Assembly (NCBI RefSeq): GCF_026012015.1
Contig: NZ_BRXR01000001.1
Location: 3,869,501-3,933,500 of the forward strand
DNA length: 64,000 bases
Reading direction: 5' to 3'
Origin: Clostridium omnivorum
GTDB taxonomy: Bacteria; Bacillota; Clostridia; Clostridiales; Clostridiaceae
The position numbers were made by a program, and so were the translations under genes. Under the pieces are notes generated by a model, which had not been told where the DNA came from, searched no databases, and saw only the letters and a program-made list of their open reading frames with translations. Each line of letters starts with the position of its first letter. The first letter of the stretch is position 1. Shown one piece after another: positions 61,094 through 64,000 of this stretch.

Positions 61094-61930
61094 ATGGAAG
61101 TTTTAATAGGTCTAATTATGGAGTTGATTGGATTTGTACTAATACTAAAAGGGTGTGGACGAATAGAAGATGGCGGAGGTGGAATGATGATATTTGGATT
61201 AATTCTAATAGCTTCAGCAGCAATTCCGCTAGTATTATCCTCTAATAAACAAAGGAAAGAAACCAACCAAAAGATTGATACCTATAAATCTAAAACAGAT
61301 ATACCTTCTAATGCTAGAACAATAAAATATATTGAAGGAATGGAAAGTATAAACTATTTCATAAAGGAAAGCCAATATTATATTTGGCGAGAAGCTAACA
61401 ATATAAAATTAGCCTTAAATCCTATTAATGTTATAAATTTAGCTACAGAAGTTGGACAAGGAAAAGTTATGATGTTTCCTATTGATAAAATACAATATTA
61501 TAGTATTGTTGGAGACGCATATACTGAGACAAATGTAAAAGGTGGTGGAAGTTCACTAACTGGTGCAGTTGTTGGCGGGGTGATAGCTGGAGGTGCTGGT
61601 GCAGTGATAGGAAGTAGAAAAGAAATAAAGACTGAAACAAATAGAGTAGATAATCGAAAAACTATTATTACTTATAGTGATAATGGAACTACAAGAAATA
61701 TCTTTTTTGCTCCAGATGCTTATGAAACTTTACTACAACTTATACCAGAGAAAGATATTAATTTCATTAACTCAAATATCAATTCAAGTGCTTCAACTCA
61801 AAATAAAGACGATATTAATAATGATGTGTATGATAAAATTAGACAACTTGCAAAATTAAAAGATGATGGAATATTAACGGAAGAAGAATTTAACTCTAAG
61901 AAAAAGGTTTTATTAGAAAAGATAAGTTAA
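61094..61930 (+). CDS. membrane protein with glycine-zipper and C-terminal SHOCT domain
   Basis: A 278-residue protein. Two hydrophobic helices (about 1-18 and 31-51) are followed by a globular region resembling a PH-like fold (about 75-145), then GAVVGGVIAGGAGAVIG (a glycine zipper that could insert in membrane), and a last 35 residues of SHOCT type: IRQLAKLKDDGILTEEEFN then KKKVLLEKI. SHOCT domains act as short oligomerisation or membrane-adaptor modules in many secreted or mobile-element proteins. A terminator follows. Its role in the element is unknown. Confidence 0.72.
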   Translation: MEVLIGLIMELIGFVLILKGCGRIEDGGGGMMIFGLILIASAAIPLVLSSNKQRKETNQKIDTYKSKTDIPSNARTIKYIEGMESINYFIKESQYYIWREANNIKLALNPINVINLATEVGQGKVMMFPIDKIQYYSIVGDAYTETNVKGGGSSLTGAVVGGVIAGGAGAVIGSRKEIKTETNRVDNRKTIITYSDNGTTRNIFFAPDAYETLLQLIPEKDINFINSNINSSASTQNKDDINNDVYDKIRQLAKLKDDGILTEEEFNSKKKVLLEKIS

Positions 61931-61948
61931 TCGATATTATATTAGGAG

Positions 61949-61976
61949 GCAAGCGACAACGCTTGCTTTTTTCTTT
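61949..61976 (+). terminator. terminator after the SHOCT gene
   Basis: GCAAGCG (61949-61955) pairs with CGCTTGC (61960-61966) around ACAA, then TTTTTTCTTTT. Confidence 0.9.
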
Positions 61977-62000
61977 TGCAAAAGTTAATAAAATCAGTGG

Positions 62001-62049
62001 CGGAAAAAGGTTAATTTTAGGCTTAGTTTTCTATTAATATATATGAGGG
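62001..62049 (+). repeat. imperfect 49-nt repeat, unit 1
   Basis: First of four units built as: GGAAA(A/T)AGGT(T/A)-GATTT-like, a variable 10-nt centre, then CTATTTATATATATGAGGG. This unit is the most diverged (CTATTAATATATATGAGGG). Confidence 0.7.
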
Positions 62050-62059
62050 AGTAGTTTTA

Positions 62060-62108
62060 ACAAAATAGGTGGATTTCAGCTTCAAAACGCTATTTATATA
62101 TATGAGGG
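62060..62108 (+). repeat. imperfect 49-nt repeat, unit 2
   Basis: Starts ACAAAATAGGTGGATTT and ends GCTATTTATATATATGAGGG. AAATAG and CTATTT are inverted arms within the unit. Confidence 0.8.
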
Positions 62109-62109
62109 G

Positions 62110-62158
62110 ACAAAATAAGTAGATTTTAATCCTACTTTTCTATTTATATATATGTGAG
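62110..62158 (+). repeat. imperfect 49-nt repeat, unit 3
   Basis: Starts ACAAAATAAGTAGATTTT and ends CTATTTATATATATGTGAG. It has an inner GTAG...CTAC stem. It directly follows unit 2. Confidence 0.8.
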
Positions 62159-62260
62159 AGTAATCGCAGAAAACAAGTCAAATAACACTTGAAAACTCCC
62201 TATATATTATATAAGGGATAAGTATTATTCCAAAGAAAATTTCACAACAATACAAATTAA

Positions 62261-62446
62261 AGTTATAAAGATTGGTTTTATTTAACCAAAGCAAAAGGTG
62301 ATTATAAACAGTGTTCATCTTGTGGACAAGTTAAATTAGCAAATGAACATTATTTCAGAAAACATTCAAAAACAAAAAATGGACTACAAAGTCGATGTAG
62401 AGAATGTGAGCAAAAGTCAGATAAAGAGAGAAAAAGTAGTTTTTAA
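62261..62446 (+). pseudogene. remnant of a zinc-finger protein gene (HNH/phage type)
   Basis: An open frame of 61 codons without any start codon after the upstream stop at 62258-62260. The product reads KQCSSCGQVKLANEHYFRKH, then LQSRCRECEQK: two CxxC pairs and spacing as in the zinc-finger part of phage HNH-associated proteins. Upstream sequence shows no ATG, GTG or TTG in frame, so the 5' end seems lost or frameshifted. Confidence 0.6.
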
Positions 62447-62495
62447 CGGAAATAGGTAGATTTTGTCGTTAAAACTCTATTTATATATATGAGGG
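62446..62495 (+). repeat. imperfect 50-nt repeat, unit 4
   Basis: Starts ACGGAAATAGGTAGATTTT and ends CTCTATTTATATATATGAGGG. It lies about 290 nt from unit 3, directly after the zinc-finger remnant, whose stop it overlaps. Confidence 0.8.
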
Positions 62496-62602
62496 CATGT
62501 AAATAAAATTTCGATTTTATAAAAAATGTACATATTTGCAACTAATGAATATCTCGCTTTTTAAATATAAATGCTTCTTTTATAAGTCATTTATCGACTT
62601 TA

Positions 62603-62633
62603 GAGTAGATGTAAAAATCTACTCATTTTTTTA
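62603..62633 (+). terminator. terminator before the XRE gene
   Basis: GAGTAGAT (62603-62610) pairs with ATCTACTC (62617-62624), followed by ATTTTTTTATTT. Confidence 0.85.
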
Positions 62634-62672
62634 TTTGATTTAAAGTCCAATATTAGACAAAGGAGGGATACT

Positions 62673-62870
62673 ATGATTTTAAATCTTACTGATAGAGAAT
62701 ATTACAGATTAATGAGAAAACGCTATAACATCAAATTAAAAGCAATATCAGATTACATTGGCTGTTCTTTAAGTCTTTTATCAAAGTATGAAAAAGGACA
62801 ACGTGAGTTATCAAAAGATAAATTAAAACTTTATATCAAGTTTATAAATGATTTTATTAAGAGCATTTAA
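62673..62870 (+). CDS. XRE-family helix-turn-helix protein
   Basis: A 65-residue DNA-binding protein with AAAGGAGGG before ATG 62673. HTH pattern: LMRKRYNIKLKAISDYIGCS for helices 1-2, then LSLLSKYEKGQRELSKDKL for the recognition helix and helix 4. It has no sensor domain, so it resembles small phage or element regulators of the Cro type. It lies in the element and may act on sites such as the 49-nt repeats upstream, but this is only a guess. Confidence 0.85.
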   Translation: MILNLTDREYYRLMRKRYNIKLKAISDYIGCSLSLLSKYEKGQRELSKDKLKLYIKFINDFIKSI

Positions 62871-62934
62871 AGCTATGGCAAAGAAGCATAGAAGATGTAA
62901 TGGCAAATATGAAATTAAATAAGGAGTGAATAAA

Positions 62935-63630
62935 ATGTATTATCAACTATTATATTTAAATGATGAAAATGAAGTAACTATAAACGAATTTGAAACAAGA
63001 ACTTATGATTTTAGCACTGAATTTGCAATCGTTTTATTTGATAATTCAAAAAAACCTTTTGCATTTATTGAATTGGAATACTCAATAATTGATAAGGCAT
63101 TAGGGCATACTATAACGCTAAATGAAGTAATTAGTACATTAAAGGATTTTGGATTTGACAAGCTAACTTCTAATAAATCAGCTAAAAAATTAAGAGAAGA
63201 AGTAGAAAAGAGAACGGATATATGTTATGTAAATAATCGCACAAAGGAAGTGCGCGATTATTACAATCCAATCAAAGATTCAACAGTTCCTAGGTCAGTT
63301 TATAATTTAAAAATTATAGATTTAAAAACCAAAGAAGAATTACTTTTTATTGAAAATTGTCTGTTCAATATGGAAAACCCACCTTATCGAATTATTGCAA
63401 ACGGCATAAAGGATTATACAATAGATTATTGCGAAACAAAAGAATATGAGGAAGAATGTAAACTTGAACAAGAAAAAATTCAAAGGCAAAAGCAAGAAGA
63501 AATAAAACTAAAAGAGCAAGAAAGAATAAGAGCAGAAGCTACTCAATTAGTCAGAGAGGAAGAAACAAAAAGAATAGAGGAATTAATTGAAATGAAGATT
63601 AAGGAACTGCAAAAACAAGAGAGTGTTTAA
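62935..63630 (+). CDS. unknown element-encoded protein with C-terminal coiled coil
   Basis: A 231-residue protein. ATG 62935 has AAGGAG 8 nt upstream; GTG 62926 is too close. Residues 1-165 look like a globular alpha/beta fold (YQLLYLNDENEVTINEF, FAIVLFDNSKKPFAFIELEY). Residues about 175-231 are a Glu/Lys/Gln-rich coiled coil. No family recognised; it may bind DNA or a partner protein. It follows the XRE gene by 64 nt and ends at a good terminator. Confidence 0.65.
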   Translation: MYYQLLYLNDENEVTINEFETRTYDFSTEFAIVLFDNSKKPFAFIELEYSIIDKALGHTITLNEVISTLKDFGFDKLTSNKSAKKLREEVEKRTDICYVNNRTKEVRDYYNPIKDSTVPRSVYNLKIIDLKTKEELLFIENCLFNMENPPYRIIANGIKDYTIDYCETKEYEEECKLEQEKIQRQKQEEIKLKEQERIRAEATQLVREEETKRIEELIEMKIKELQKQESV

Positions 63631-63796
63631 TTACTCTCTTGTTTTCTAACTTACGATTATAACCTTTAGTATCTATTTTAATATATCTTAAAAGACTATT
63701 AATCGGTATAGTATACTCTATACTATTTCTTTTCCCATATGACAGTAGAATAGTACAGACTTGAACCGTTCTCCCGTCAAGGTTCTTGACTCGCAA
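63599..63796 (-). CDS. uncertain 65-residue ORF, possibly a gene fragment
   Basis: The reading frame has protein-like composition (RVKNLDGRTVQVCTILLSYG, then TIPINSLLRYIKI), but TTG 63796 has no ribosome site and the frame stays open a little further upstream without a start. Its 3' end overlaps the previous gene's end and terminator. GTCAAG-GTT-CTTGAC within it is a small palindrome. Confidence 0.25.
   Translation of the reverse strand: MRVKNLDGRTVQVCTILLSYGKRNSIEYTIPINSLLRYIKIDTKGYNRKLENKRVIKHSLVFAVP
63616..63645 (+). terminator. terminator after the coiled-coil gene
   Basis: CAAGAGAGT (63616-63624) pairs with ACTCTCTTG (63633-63641), then TTTTC. The stop codon of the gene lies in the loop. 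Confidence 0.8.
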
Positions 63797-63922
63797 TAAT
63801 AGAAATGAATAGAAGTCAATGAAAAAGAAACAAGAAAGAACATTTTTTATTTCGCTTTTTCAGATGAAATTCTGAAAGAAGTTACTATTTATAATACATT
63901 GAGAAAGAGCAAAGGAATTACT

Positions 63923-63992
63923 TTAGGTGTGTAAAAAACGTACTAAAATTGAATAAAAATTACACACCTAATATGTAAAAAACATACTAAAA
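63923..63992 (+). repeat. iteron-like repeats at the window edge
   Basis: TGTAAAAAACGTACTAAAA (63930-63948) recurs as TGTAAAAAACATACTAAAA (63974-63992), 18 of 19 identical, 44 nt apart. TTAGGTGTGTAA (63923-63934) and TTACACACCTAA (63960-63971) are a perfect 12-bp inverted repeat enclosing the first copy. More copies may lie beyond the edge. Confidence 0.7.
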
Positions 63993-64000
63993 CAATACAC

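Larger units (their letters stand above)
59812..64000 (+). mobile_element. left part of an integrated element inserted in tRNA-Leu (right end outside the window)
   Basis: The tRNA is cut at 59819/59820 and a tyrosine recombinase gene follows 170 nt later, the usual layout of a site-specific integrated element. Downstream genes are short, unlike core genes, and include an XRE regulator, a zinc-finger gene remnant and repeats. Type (phage-derived, plasmid-derived, IME/ICE) cannot be told here. Confidence 0.8.

Noticed and set aside
62001-62495. Repeat group as a CRISPR array
   Set aside because: Units are imperfect, spacings are irregular (1-290 nt) and no cas gene is nearby.

Overview
The window is chromosomal DNA from a low-GC, spore-forming, anaerobic Firmicute of the Clostridium type. 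The evidence is the AT-rich sequence, strong AGGAGG-type ribosome sites, frequent TTG/GTG starts, sporulation genes (SpoVB, a Spo0E-like phosphatase), and anaerobic redox genes (HydF, an FprA flavodiiron protein, a B12-dependent radical SAM protein, a 2-hydroxyacyl-CoA dehydratase-type activase). Species is not assigned.

Left part (1-12.8 kb): the start of a D-Ala-D-Ala carboxypeptidase, a NUDIX CoA pyrophosphatase and a small membrane protein are followed by a cobalamin-riboswitch-controlled locus (1.3-7.5 kb). That locus holds the T, A and S parts of an ECF transporter, then an LPXTG-anchored surface protein and a second membrane-anchored protein. Both surface proteins carry DUF4430-like modules, and the larger one also has an alpha/alpha-barrel repeat region. 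The arrangement resembles animal intrinsic factor/transcobalamin and suggests a cell-wall B12 capture and import system. Then come ndk, a HesB-like protein with a Cys-rich tail coupled to nicotinate phosphoribosyltransferase, and a UvrD/PcrA-like helicase.

Middle part (12.9-37.7 kb): an FtsA-like protein with C-terminal repeats, an M20 amidohydrolase, an RluA pseudouridine synthase, two MOP-family flippases (YtgP/MurJ-like and SpoVB), an M29 aminopeptidase, a ferritin-like zinc-ribbon protein, a membrane beta-propeller, a zinc phospholipase C-like protein, a methyltransferase-like/radical-SAM pair, def, an ECF S component with a palindromic operator, an aldo/keto reductase, fprA, two small acidic proteins, a 6S-like RNA, the DUF896-hprK-5-FCL-corA cluster, an M18 aminopeptidase and a PHP phosphoesterase.

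Right-middle part (37.8-59.7 kb): a two-gene minus-strand operon of an LDH-like dehydrogenase and a 1625-residue multidomain protein (HD, helical repeats, NadD-like, PRTase-like); a split three-gene CoA-dehydratase-activase set; hydF; a cluster of unannotated 45-54-residue proteins around an MFS transporter; a PilZ protein with a long leader; tRNA-Leu(CAA); glsA; an Rrf2 regulator; polA-coaE-lytic transglycosylase.

Right end (59.8-64 kb): the left end of an integrated element. A tRNA-Leu(GAG) gene with its own good promoter is cut in the 3' strand of its anticodon stem, and a tyrosine recombinase follows. The element then carries a SHOCT-domain protein, four ~49-nt imperfect repeats, a zinc-finger gene remnant, an XRE-type regulator, an unknown coiled-coil protein and iteron-like repeats. 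Its right end lies outside the window.
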